Below are positions 20,789 to 29,600 of a stretch of DNA of 42,532 nt, piece by piece (positions within the stretch are counted from its first letter, which is position 1; every line of letters starts with the position of its first letter). The notes beneath the pieces are model-generated. The model did no database searches, was not told the DNA's origin, and saw only the letters and a program-made list of their open reading frames with translations. Source of the stretch: a virus. The stretch spans positions 1 through 42,532 of the IMG/VR virus record IMGVR_UViG_3300035188_001338; one strand, given 5' to 3'. A program made the position numbers and the translations under genes.

Positions 20789-21100
20789 ATGAATATTTTA
20801 GGAATTAAACTTGTGACTGGTGAAGAAATCGTTGCAGATGTAACTTTCACTGAAGATGGTAGATTCAAATTAACAAACAGTGTTCAACTCAGGCTTATGC
20901 CACCGCAAAGACCTGGAACTGAACCGTCGATGGGATTTGCACCGTTTCCTGCTCTAGCAAAACAAGGTAAAGATGTTACGACCGTTATTGAACCTTTACA
21001 TATTGTGTATACTTATGAGCCAGAAGATGTTATAATTGACAATTATCGGGCAGCTTTTTCAGGCATCGTAACTCCAACCAAACAGATTATTACAGGATAA
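20789..21100 (+). CDS. Small conserved-type protein upstream of DNA polymerase
   Basis: 103 residues: GIKLVTGEEIVADVTFTEDGRFKLTNSVQLRLMPPQ, then a Pro/Gly-rich stretch and a second strand-rich half (EPLHIVYTYEPEDVIIDNY). The small beta-barrel look, with a strand-turn KLVTGEEIVADV, recalls Sm-like or SH3-like folds, but I cannot assign a family. Its stop overlaps the gp43 start by one base, so it is translationally coupled to the polymerase. Confidence 0.75.
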   Translation: MNILGIKLVTGEEIVADVTFTEDGRFKLTNSVQLRLMPPQRPGTEPSMGFAPFPALAKQGKDVTTVIEPLHIVYTYEPEDVIIDNYRAAFSGIVTPTKQIITG

Positions 21101-23634
21101 TGACAAACTTTTACACAAATGTGCAAGCCGTTGGTAGCAACATACTTTTCAGAGGTGTTGTAAACGGCAAAAAAATCAAAAATAAGATCGCCTATCAACC
21201 AAGACTTTTCGAACTTGCAAAAAAGGTTACACCATATACCACTTTAAATGGTGAATATCTTCAAGAAATAAAATTCGATTCGATGAGAGAAGCCCGAGAT
21301 TACCTTCGTCAATTTGAAGGTGTCTCTGGCAAAAAAATCTATGGCAATTCAAGATTCGAATATGCATTCATTGCTGACCAATATAAAGGTATGATCGAAT
21401 GGGATTTAGATAAAATTTCAATCGCTATTCTAGATATTGAGGTCGGATCAGAGAATGGATTTCCAGATCCATATCAAGCAAATGAACCAGTTACAGCAAT
21501 TTCTGTCAAGTATGTAAATGGGGATATTTACGTTTTTGGTTGTGGTGACTATAAAGTAAAGGGTGAAGAACGATACACTAAATGTGTAGATGAATATAAT
21601 CTTCTAAAGTTCTTTTTGAAATTGTGGGAACAGAAATGCCCAGATATTCTAACAGGCTGGAATACTAAGTTTTTTGATATTCCATATCTTGTTAATCGCA
21701 TGAGGAAAATTCTAGGTCCTGATGAAGCAAAAAAGCTTTCACCTTGGAATATGATTTCTGAACGGGAAGCATATGTCATGAATCGAAAAATGACTGTGTA
21801 TGAATTGGTTGGTATTGGTGATTTTGATTATCTTGAACTATACAAGTGGTATTCACCCAGTGGTAAATCACAGGAATCATACCGTTTAGATAATATTGCA
21901 AACGTAGAAATTGGTGAAAAGAAGATTGATTATTCAGAATATGAATCATTACATCAACTTTATAGACTCGATTTTCAAAAGTTCATTGAATATAACATTA
22001 AAGACGTAGAGCTTATTCTAAAGCTGGATGATAAGTTAAAGTTGCTTGAACTCGGTATTACTCTTGCATATGACACAAAGTGCAACTACGATGATGTGTT
22101 TGCACAAACAAGAATGTGGGATGCACTGACGTATAATCACCTTCTTGAAAATAAAATTATAGTTCCGCCGAGGGTAATTAAAGAAAAAGATGCGGCATTT
22201 GAAGGTGCTTATGTAAAAGAACCTCAAGTCGGAATGCATGAGTGGGTTGCATCATTTGACCTTAATAGTCTTTACCCACACCTCATGATGCAATATAATA
22301 TTTCACCAGAAACTCTTATCGAGCCAGAGAAATACACTCAAGAAATGAGAGATGTACTATCTCAAGGTGTTTCTGTCGATAAACTTTTGCATAAAAAAAT
22401 CGATACATCAAGTTTGGAAAATGTGACTTTGACTCCGAATGGGCAATTTTTTAGAACTGATTTTCAGGGCTTTCTACCAAAAATGATGGAAGAAATGTAC
22501 GAAGACAGGAAAAAATTTAAGAAGTTAATGTTGACCGCAAAACAAGAGAAAGAAAAAGAAACAAATGAAAGCAAAAAATATGAGATTGAAAAGCGTATTG
22601 CTCGTTACAACAATCTACAACTTGCAAAAAAAGTTTCTCTAAACTCCGCTTACGGTGCTTTGGGGAGTCAGTATTTTCGTTTCTATGATTTGCGCATGGC
22701 TCTTGGTGTTACAACTGCTGGGCAATTAAGTATTCGTTGGATCGAAAAGAAGATGAATGAATACATGAACAATCTGTTGAAGACGGATAAAGATTTCATA
22801 ATTGCTTCCGATACTGATTCAATTTATCTAAGATTGTCAGAACTTGTGTATAAAGTTTATGGTGCTGAAAACAAGATTGAATTACCCAAAAGCAAAGTCA
22901 TAGAGTTTATGGATCGCGTATGTGAACAAAAGATTCAACCTTTTATTGATAAATCATATGAAGAATTGGCACATTACGTTCATGCATATGCACAAAAAAT
23001 GCAAATGAAGCGTGAAGCTTTGGCTGACAAAGGTATCTGGACGGCAAAGAAACGGTACATCATGCATGTATACAATAATGAAGGTGTACAATATTCTGAG
23101 CCTGACATGAAAGTGATGGGTCTAGAAATGATTAAATCTTCCACGCCCGCGCCTGTGCGTGGTAAAATGAAAGAGGCTTTGCAGATAATGATGAAAGGTA
23201 AAGAAAGTGATATTCACCTTTTCATCGAGAACTTTAGGAAATATTTTAAAACATTGCCACCAGAAGATATTTCATTTCCCAGAGGTATAAATGGTTTGAA
23301 GGAGTACCATAACAAAACCACAATTTATTCAAAAGGTACGCCAATTCATGTTAAGGGTGCATTACTATATAATAAGTATCTTGAAGAAAAATCATTGACA
23401 AAAAAATATCCTTTTATTCAAGAAGGTGAAAAGATAAAGTTTGCATATTTAAAACAGCCAAATCCAATTAAAGACACCGTAATTTCTTTTCCAAATATTT
23501 TACCACCCGAATTCAATCTTCAAAGCTTTATTGATTATGATATGCAATTCGAAAAAACTTTTTTAGATCCAATTAAAGTTGTTTTGGAATGTATGGGTTG
23601 GTCTACACATAAAACCGTTTCATTATTTGACTAA
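21100..23634 (+). CDS. 43: DNA polymerase gp43 (family B)
   Basis: 844 residues, against 898 in T4. The N-terminal 3'-5' exonuclease has ILDIEVGS (D112, E114). Polymerase motif A is SFDLNSLYPHLM (D387), motif B LAKKVSLNSAYGALGSQYF (about 510-525) and motif C SDTDSIYL (D571, D573). The C-terminal end is the clamp-binding region, expected to touch gp45. The gene is uninterrupted; no intron or split as in some relatives. uvsX follows after 9 nt. Confidence 0.98.
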   Translation: MTNFYTNVQAVGSNILFRGVVNGKKIKNKIAYQPRLFELAKKVTPYTTLNGEYLQEIKFDSMREARDYLRQFEGVSGKKIYGNSRFEYAFIADQYKGMIEWDLDKISIAILDIEVGSENGFPDPYQANEPVTAISVKYVNGDIYVFGCGDYKVKGEERYTKCVDEYNLLKFFLKLWEQKCPDILTGWNTKFFDIPYLVNRMRKILGPDEAKKLSPWNMISEREAYVMNRKMTVYELVGIGDFDYLELYKWYSPSGKSQESYRLDNIANVEIGEKKIDYSEYESLHQLYRLDFQKFIEYNIKDVELILKLDDKLKLLELGITLAYDTKCNYDDVFAQTRMWDALTYNHLLENKIIVPPRVIKEKDAAFEGAYVKEPQVGMHEWVASFDLNSLYPHLMMQYNISPETLIEPEKYTQEMRDVLSQGVSVDKLLHKKIDTSSLENVTLTPNGQFFRTDFQGFLPKMMEEMYEDRKKFKKLMLTAKQEKEKETNESKKYEIEKRIARYNNLQLAKKVSLNSAYGALGSQYFRFYDLRMALGVTTAGQLSIRWIEKKMNEYMNNLLKTDKDFIIASDTDSIYLRLSELVYKVYGAENKIELPKSKVIEFMDRVCEQKIQPFIDKSYEELAHYVHAYAQKMQMKREALADKGIWTAKKRYIMHVYNNEGVQYSEPDMKVMGLEMIKSSTPAPVRGKMKEALQIMMKGKESDIHLFIENFRKYFKTLPPEDISFPRGINGLKEYHNKTTIYSKGTPIHVKGALLYNKYLEEKSLTKKYPFIQEGEKIKFAYLKQPNPIKDTVISFPNILPPEFNLQSFIDYDMQFEKTFLDPIKVVLECMGWSTHKTVSLFD

Positions 23635-23643
23635 GGGCACAAA

Positions 23644-24693
23644 ATGAGTATTCTTGAAAAAATTAAGAAAAATTCTAGCATTAAAGAATCTGCTATTCTT
23701 TCTAAGTCAAAATTTTTTACACAGAAAGATATGATTCCTACTTCTATTCCTATCATCAATGTGGCTTTGAGTGGGCGACTTGATGGTGGGCTAACACCTG
23801 GGCTAACGATGTGGGCAGGTCCATCAAAACATTTCAAGACGGCTTTTAGTTTACTGATGGCAAAATCTTATTTGGAAAAATATGAAGATTCCGCACTATT
23901 GTATTATGATTCAGAATTCGGTACGCCTCAATCGTATTTCGACACTTTTGGCATCAATACTGATAGAGTTTTGCATACTCCCATCACAGATATTGAACAA
24001 CTAAAATTCGATATTATGAACCAACTTCAAAATTTAGAACGAGGTGAACATCTAATTATTGTTGTCGATTCAATTGGCAATCTTGCTTCGAAGAAAGAAG
24101 TTGAAGATGCTTTAGAACAAAAGTCTGTTGCAGATATGAGTAGAGCAAAACAAATCAAATCTCTTTTTCGTATGGTAACCCCTCACCTTACGATGAAAGA
24201 CATTCCAATGGTAGTTGTCAATCACACGTATAAAGAAATTGGAATGTTTCCTAAAGATATTGTTGGTGGCGGAACAGGCTCTTATTATTCTGCTGACAAT
24301 ATTTTCATTATTGGCCGACAACAAGAGAAAGAAGGAACAGAAATTGTCGGGTACAATTTTATCATCAACGTCGAGAAATCAAGATATGTCAAAGAAAAAT
24401 CTAAAATACCTGTTACTGTATCTTTTGATGGTGGCATTAGTAAGTGGTCTGGCCTTTTGGATATCGCATTGGAATCCGGGCATATTATCAAGCCCTCAAA
24501 TGGTTGGTATTCAAAAGTAGACATGGAAACTGGAGAAGTGGAAGATCAAAAATTTCGTGAAAAGGATACAAACACGAGAGACTTTTGGATGCCAATACTA
24601 AAACAAGAATCATTTCAAAATTTTATTAAAAACAAATATCAAGTTGCAGCCGGTGAAATAATCCAAACTGAAGAGGAAGAAAATGCAATTTAA
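23644..24693 (+). CDS. uvsX: Recombinase UvsX (RecA-like)
   Basis: Strand-exchange protein for recombination-dependent replication and repair. 349 residues with a Walker A of the T4 UvsX type, GPSKHFKT (about 59-66), Walker B region IVVDSIGNLA, and the nearby VADMSRAKQIKSLFRMVTPHL. The N-terminal VALSGRLDGGLTPGLTMWAG is typical of the family. The acidic tail (QTEEEENAI) fits UvsX. It overlaps the following gene by 11 nt. Confidence 0.95.
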   Translation: MSILEKIKKNSSIKESAILSKSKFFTQKDMIPTSIPIINVALSGRLDGGLTPGLTMWAGPSKHFKTAFSLLMAKSYLEKYEDSALLYYDSEFGTPQSYFDTFGINTDRVLHTPITDIEQLKFDIMNQLQNLERGEHLIIVVDSIGNLASKKEVEDALEQKSVADMSRAKQIKSLFRMVTPHLTMKDIPMVVVNHTYKEIGMFPKDIVGGGTGSYYSADNIFIIGRQQEKEGTEIVGYNFIINVEKSRYVKEKSKIPVTVSFDGGISKWSGLLDIALESGHIIKPSNGWYSKVDMETGEVEDQKFREKDTNTRDFWMPILKQESFQNFIKNKYQVAAGEIIQTEEEENAI

Positions 24694-25006
24694 AGAAGGT
24701 GTTGATTACAACTATGTAATTCCGGAAAACGAAGATACAACAGTTGGTATAAGGTTGTTAACAGGTCCTTTTACAGACGTTGTTTATCAATATGGTAAAG
24801 TAAAGTTTGAAGAGGGTGTTAATGATGACATTTATCTAGGATTCATTTATAATATCATAGAGTCACCTTATGAGAAAGATTATTTGGGTGAAAATTTCAA
24901 AAATTATATTGGTGACATTCTTGTAGCAATCATGTCACAAAACATTGAAAAAGGACTTCTAGATGAGGCTGGAACAGACTATATTGAGGACTCTGATACA
25001 AAGTGA
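24683..25006 (+). CDS. 40: gp40-like protein between uvsX and gp41
   Basis: 107 acidic residues: DYNYVIPENEDTTVGIRLLTGPFTDVVYQYGKVKFEEG..., then YLGFIYNIIESPYEKDYLG. Size (T4 gp40 is 114) and position between uvsX and gp41 match T4 gp40, the head vertex assembly chaperone. The sequence resemblance is moderate. It overlaps uvsX by 11 nt and gp41 by 44 nt. Confidence 0.6.
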   Translation: MQFKEGVDYNYVIPENEDTTVGIRLLTGPFTDVVYQYGKVKFEEGVNDDIYLGFIYNIIESPYEKDYLGENFKNYIGDILVAIMSQNIEKGLLDEAGTDYIEDSDTK

Positions 25007-26342
25007 AGATTTCCTTAGAAAAGTTCTTCCGTTTATTAAAGATGAATATTTTTCCGATAGAGTTGAAAAGTATATCTTTAAACAAATAAATGAATATGCA
25101 AATCAATACAATACCACTCCGTCTGTAGAAGCTTTAATACTTGCCTCAAAAGAGAGTAAGAACATCACTGATGAGGAATTTAAAAATTGTGAAGAATATC
25201 TAAATGAAATACAAAAACATAATCGAGAGTTGGAAAAGCCAAATCAAGAATGGTTAATTGACAAAACCGAAAAGTTTTGCCAGGAAAAAGCAATTTATAA
25301 TGCAGTTAGAAATTCAATCACAATCTTAGAGGGTAAAGATAAAACCAACGACAAAGGTTCAATACCAAAACTATTGTCAGATGCTCTTGCTGTAAGCTTT
25401 GACAATTCAATTGGGCATGATTATTTGGAGAACTCCGATGAACGATATGAATTCTATCACCGAAAAGAGGAACGAATCCCGTTCGACCTTGAATTTTTCA
25501 ACAAGATCACCAAAGGAGGTCTCCCTGCCAAGACACTTAACATTGCTCTTGCTGGGACCGGTGTTGGTAAGTCTCTTTTCATGTGTCATGTTGCCGCTGG
25601 TTGTATGTCGCAAGGAAAAAATGTTTTATACATCACCCTTGAAATGGCAGAGGAAAAAATAGCAGAACGTATAGATGCAAATCTTTTGAACGTCTCTATA
25701 GACAATCTAATGGAATTACCAAAAGATATATATGATAAGAAAGTGAAACGTGTCAAAGAAATGACAACAGGCAAATTGATTATCAAAGAATATCCAACGG
25801 CATCAGCTTCAGCAATCCACTTTAGAACACTTCTGAATGAACTCAACCTTAAAAGGAATTTTGTTCCTGATATCATTTTTATTGATTATCTTAACATCTG
25901 CTGTTCTTCACGAATTAAAGCGGGAGCGAATGTTAACTCTTATACTTACGTCAAATCTATTGCAGAAGAGTTACGAGGATTGGCTGTTGAGTTTGGGGTG
26001 CCAATTGTTTCAGCTACCCAAACAACACGAAGCGGATACACAAACTCAGATCCAGGGCTTGAAGACACCAGTGAAAGTTTTGGTTTGCCGGCTACAGCAG
26101 ACCTGATGTTTGCTTTGATTTCATCAGAAGAACTTGAGGCCCTTAATCAAATCATGGTCAAACAGTTGAAGAATCGGTATTCTGATCCGACAACACACAA
26201 AAGGTTTGTTCTTGGTATTGATAGGTCTAAGATGAAGCTATATGATGTTGAACAGGATGCGCAGATGGGTATTGCGGATGCTGGGCAACAATATGTGCCA
26301 CAAGAAAAACCAAAAAATAAATTTGGAGGATTCAAAGTATAA
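24963..26342 (+). CDS. 41: Replicative DNA helicase gp41 (DnaB family)
   Basis: 459 residues, as in T4 (475). An N-terminal helical domain (LRTLIQSEDFLRKVLPFIKDEYF) is followed by a DnaB-type ATPase: Walker A AGTGVGKSL (about 197-205), VLYITLEMAEEKIAERI, Walker B DIIFIDYLNIC, and SATQTTRSGYTNSDPG. The C-terminus has LKNRYSDPTTHKRFVLGIDRSKMKLYD. The ATG at 24963 lies within the preceding gene and preserves the N-terminal match. Confidence 0.96.
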   Translation: MRLEQTILRTLIQSEDFLRKVLPFIKDEYFSDRVEKYIFKQINEYANQYNTTPSVEALILASKESKNITDEEFKNCEEYLNEIQKHNRELEKPNQEWLIDKTEKFCQEKAIYNAVRNSITILEGKDKTNDKGSIPKLLSDALAVSFDNSIGHDYLENSDERYEFYHRKEERIPFDLEFFNKITKGGLPAKTLNIALAGTGVGKSLFMCHVAAGCMSQGKNVLYITLEMAEEKIAERIDANLLNVSIDNLMELPKDIYDKKVKRVKEMTTGKLIIKEYPTASASAIHFRTLLNELNLKRNFVPDIIFIDYLNICCSSRIKAGANVNSYTYVKSIAEELRGLAVEFGVPIVSATQTTRSGYTNSDPGLEDTSESFGLPATADLMFALISSEELEALNQIMVKQLKNRYSDPTTHKRFVLGIDRSKMKLYDVEQDAQMGIADAGQQYVPQEKPKNKFGGFKV

Positions 26343-26345
26343 ATA
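26338..26345 (+). promoter_or_regulatory. Late promoter (TATAAATA)
   Basis: A perfect T4-type late promoter -10 box overlapping the gp41 stop codon, 31 nt before the gene at 26376. It marks a switch from early to late genes. Confidence 0.7.
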
Positions 26346-26375
26346 TGCAGACCATATATGATTTAAGGAATTTAA

Positions 26376-27125
26376 ATGGCTGCACAACAAGGATTTCAAT
26401 ATGAAATTAATGCTGCTAATGTTTTAAAACCAATGGGATTTGTACCAAAAAATTTCATGCCTGCCGGTGCTGGACACAATCAACCTGATTTAATGTTAGA
26501 ACATAAAGGTAAAAAGTCTGGTTGCGAGTTAAAAATAACAGCAGCATCCGCAGGATCATTAGTATTAAAATACAACATAAAAAATAAAAATAGCCCCTGG
26601 TCTTTTGGTGAAATATCAGACGATGATGCAGAAAAAAAATTTATTAAAGATTTGGCAGATGAAATAGATTTATTTAAGATTTTAAAAAAAGAATGGAAAG
26701 AAATTCCTTTTAAAAGAGAAAAAGATGCTCTTTGGAACGCAACGGCAGGAAAACTAACAAAGAAACAACAATACGAAAGAGACAGAGATACCTTTCCTGA
26801 TGTAAGAGGTGAAATACCTGCTAATAAAATAGAACAGTATTACAATAAAAAAGATACATATTATGTAAATGTGGGTACGCATGGTTTTTATTTAATGGGT
26901 TCCAAAAATCCTCTTGATCTAAAAGATGTTCCGACATTTGGTTCTTCAGCAAAAGCAATATATCGAGCAAGGGTACAATACAAAGGAAGCGATAACTACC
27001 AATTCACTTTCGAGATGCAATTTTCAATACCGGCAGCAAAAAAATCTCCTTTTAATATAGCACCTGTAGACGGTAAAACAGTTAATATTATCAAAAATAA
27101 ATTAGATTTATCCTGTTTCATTTAA
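26376..27125 (+). CDS. PD-(D/E)XK nuclease-like protein
   Basis: 249 residues. The N-terminal part reads GFQYEINAANVLKPMGF, then HNQPDLMLEHKG and KSGCELKITAASAGSL: a D38-x12-E51-L-K53 arrangement, the PD-(D/E)XK core of restriction-like nucleases, with a preceding alpha helix and Glu. A second half (HGFYLMGSKNPLDLKDVPTFG...) is strand-rich. Substrate unknown. Behind a late promoter it could act on DNA during packaging or on host DNA. No HNH or partner methylase nearby. Confidence 0.55.
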   Translation: MAAQQGFQYEINAANVLKPMGFVPKNFMPAGAGHNQPDLMLEHKGKKSGCELKITAASAGSLVLKYNIKNKNSPWSFGEISDDDAEKKFIKDLADEIDLFKILKKEWKEIPFKREKDALWNATAGKLTKKQQYERDRDTFPDVRGEIPANKIEQYYNKKDTYYVNVGTHGFYLMGSKNPLDLKDVPTFGSSAKAIYRARVQYKGSDNYQFTFEMQFSIPAAKKSPFNIAPVDGKTVNIIKNKLDLSCFI

Positions 27126-27139
27126 GGAAAACAATTGTT

Positions 27140-27877
27140 ATGAAACCTTTGATCACAATAATTACTCCAACAACCGGTAATGTACACTTAGCAAAAGCTG
27201 TTCGGTCCATAGAAAGCCAAACATACGACAAAATACAATATCTGATTGTAGTGGATGGTAAAACAAGAGAAGAAAAAACCTCTCAGATATTATCAACACT
27301 TGATTGTAAACGATTTGATACCATTGTTTTACCCCAACCAACAGGGTTCGATCAATATAACGGGCACAGAATTTATGGTGCTATGACATATATTGCGGAA
27401 GGTGACTTCTTGTGTTTTTTGGATGAAGATAACTGGTATGAACCAAATCATATTGAAACTCTTGTCGAATCTGTTCAAGGAAAAACCTGGGCTTATTCTT
27501 TGAGAAAAATTGTCGACCAAGAAAATAATTTCATTTGTAATGATGATTGTGAATCATTAGGTATATGGAAATCAGTTTTAAATGATCATTTTGTAGATGT
27601 TGGTTGTTACATGTTACCCAAAAAATTAGCACTTCAATTTTCTCCTGGATGGTATAGGAGAGCCAGACACCCGCAAGAGCAGCCAGAGGTTGATAGGCTA
27701 TTGTCACACATTTTATTCACTCAATTGCCACATGAACAAGCAGCAACTAATGGGCAATATACATTAAACTACAGAGTTGCCAGTAGAGGTGACTCTGTTC
27801 AAGGATCTTTTTTTGAAAAAGGTAATGAACACATGAAAAATATTATGAATGGAGAATACCCATGGAGAAAGATTTAA
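27140..27877 (+). CDS. Family 2 glycosyltransferase (GT-A)
   Basis: 245 residues: LITIITPTTGNVHLAKAVRSIESQTY at the start is the classic GT2 opening, LIVVDGKT follows, and EGDFLCFLDEDNWYEPNHIETL (DED at about 95-97) is the metal/nucleotide-sugar motif. First of the glycosyltransferases in the cassette. Its 3' end overlaps the next gene by 16 nt. Donor and acceptor unknown; the cassette context suggests glycan decoration of virion or host surface. Confidence 0.85.
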   Translation: MKPLITIITPTTGNVHLAKAVRSIESQTYDKIQYLIVVDGKTREEKTSQILSTLDCKRFDTIVLPQPTGFDQYNGHRIYGAMTYIAEGDFLCFLDEDNWYEPNHIETLVESVQGKTWAYSLRKIVDQENNFICNDDCESLGIWKSVLNDHFVDVGCYMLPKKLALQFSPGWYRRARHPQEQPEVDRLLSHILFTQLPHEQAATNGQYTLNYRVASRGDSVQGSFFEKGNEHMKNIMNGEYPWRKI

Positions 27878-28746
27878 TTATAGGAGCATTCACAAATTAC
27901 ACAGATTATGATGTGTTGAAGCCGTGGGTGCAATCAATTAAAGACACAGGTTTTGATGGTGACATTGTATTATCAGCAATCGATGCTACCGACACGATTG
28001 TTCAAAAACTAGAGTCGGAAGGCGTAAAAGTCATAAGAGCCGGTAATCCTCAAAAGATGATGGTTCACATGTTGAGATTCCTTTCAATTTATGATTATCT
28101 AAAAAGTAATAAAAACAAATACCGTTTTGTGGTGACAACAGATGTAAGAGATGTTATTTTTCAAAGCAATCCAATTGATTTCATTAAAACAAAATTTTAT
28201 AATATTGGATTAATTGCGGCATCTGAAGCAATTAAAATAAAAGACGAAAAATGGAATCGTGAAAACATTATTAAAAATTTTGGGCAGTATTTTTATAATG
28301 ATGTTTCTGAGAGAGAAGTTTTAAATGTGGGGCTAATTGCAGGAAAAGCCGAACTCGTGAAAGACCTTTGTTTCACACTCTTTCAAATGTCTTCAAATCG
28401 CCCAGACTGGGTAGCCGATCAAGCCGCATATAATATGATACTTTCATTTGAACCTTGGAAAACAAAGTGTGCCATTTTGAAATTGAGAGATGCGTGGGCA
28501 CTCAATGCCCACGTTACAAATAAACCCGATCAAATGGAAGAATTCGGTCCATATTTATTAGAAGATCGCCCCTATATGAATGAGAATGGTAAAGTTGTAA
28601 ATTCAGAAGGAAAACCTTTTGTTATTGTTCATCAATATGATAGAATTCCACAATGGATGGAATATTTCTCTAAAAAATATGGAATAAAAATTACAAAAGA
28701 TACAAATACTGGCACATCACCTAAATACTTCCTATACAAATCATAA
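27862..28746 (+). CDS. Putative glycosyltransferase with TTDVRDVIFQSNP motif
   Basis: 294 residues. LIIGAFTNYTDYDVLKPWVQSIKDTGFDGDIVLSA begins a Rossmann-like half, and the segment RFVVTTDVRDVIFQSNPIDFI contains the D-x-D-like site seen in glycosyltransferases that act on exposed glycans. Later: NVGLIAGKAELVKDLC and WVADQAAYNMIL, an acceptor-side pattern found in the same enzymes. Family assignment is by pattern only. Confidence 0.65.
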   Translation: MEKDLIIGAFTNYTDYDVLKPWVQSIKDTGFDGDIVLSAIDATDTIVQKLESEGVKVIRAGNPQKMMVHMLRFLSIYDYLKSNKNKYRFVVTTDVRDVIFQSNPIDFIKTKFYNIGLIAASEAIKIKDEKWNRENIIKNFGQYFYNDVSEREVLNVGLIAGKAELVKDLCFTLFQMSSNRPDWVADQAAYNMILSFEPWKTKCAILKLRDAWALNAHVTNKPDQMEEFGPYLLEDRPYMNENGKVVNSEGKPFVIVHQYDRIPQWMEYFSKKYGIKITKDTNTGTSPKYFLYKS

Positions 28747-28749
28747 TTT

Positions 28750-28757
28750 TATAAATA
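28750..28757 (+). promoter_or_regulatory. Late promoter (TATAAATA)
   Basis: Perfect late box in the 23-nt gap before the gene at 28770, giving a very short leader. Confidence 0.65.
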
Positions 28758-28769
28758 TGAGGCTTTGAA

Positions 28770-29600
28770 ATGAATAAAATCACATTAGTTACCGCTTTCT
28801 ATGATATTGGGCGCGGTGACTGGTCAACAAATGTCCACAAAAATGGTGGGCCTCTTCCGCATTATCTCCAACGATCCGTTGACAAATACATCGAACATTT
28901 CACGAGAATGTGTGAAATTGAAACTGAAATAATTGTTTACACTTCACCGGATTTGGTTGAACGTCTTTCAAATGTTTCTCCTAACGTAAAAGTTGTTTCA
29001 TATGATTACGAGAATGAACAACAGGAACTAAGAGAAAAAATTCACAACATTCAAAGTTCTCCAGAATTTACAAGGAGAATCAATCCTTATCAAGTTCGAA
29101 ATCCTGAATATTGGTCAAAAGATTATGTTGGAGTTACCTCACTCAAAGCTTTTTATGTTTATGACGCTTTTGAAAAGGGGCTCATTACTAATGATTGGGC
29201 ATCATGGATCGATTTTGGATATTGTAGAGATGATGAACATATTCCTAAATCAAAAAAATGGGAATACGATTTTACTCCAGGAAAAATGCATTTCTTTAAT
29301 TACAGGGAACCTGTATTGTCAAGAGCGATGGAGCAAATTCAAACGGCCGTTCTGAATAACCTTGTTTATATTATTGGTGGAGTTTTTGTAGGAGAAAAAG
29401 AACAATGGTGCATGCTCAAAACACACATGGAAAAATCTTTAAACGTTCTTTTTGAAAACAACTTGGTCGATGATGATCAGGGGCTTTTGCTCATGTCCTA
29501 CTTCAGAAATCCCGAAAAATATGAACTTCATAAAATGCCTCTAGATCAGGATATTGAGCAAGTTCGTTCGATTTTGAGGAGATTTAACAAACATGAATAA
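28770..29600 (+). CDS. HtrL/YibB-family glycosyltransferase-like protein
   Basis: 276 residues with the family opening LVTAFYDIGRGDWS, then YLQRSVDKYIEHFTRM, TEIIVYTSPDLVERL and WASWIDFGYCRDD, which are the hallmark blocks of the HtrL_YibB family (putative glycosyltransferases, some in LOS/capsule clusters). A late promoter lies right before it. It overlaps the following gene by 8 nt. Confidence 0.8.
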   Translation: MNKITLVTAFYDIGRGDWSTNVHKNGGPLPHYLQRSVDKYIEHFTRMCEIETEIIVYTSPDLVERLSNVSPNVKVVSYDYENEQQELREKIHNIQSSPEFTRRINPYQVRNPEYWSKDYVGVTSLKAFYVYDAFEKGLITNDWASWIDFGYCRDDEHIPKSKKWEYDFTPGKMHFFNYREPVLSRAMEQIQTAVLNNLVYIIGGVFVGEKEQWCMLKTHMEKSLNVLFENNLVDDDQGLLLMSYFRNPEKYELHKMPLDQDIEQVRSILRRFNKHE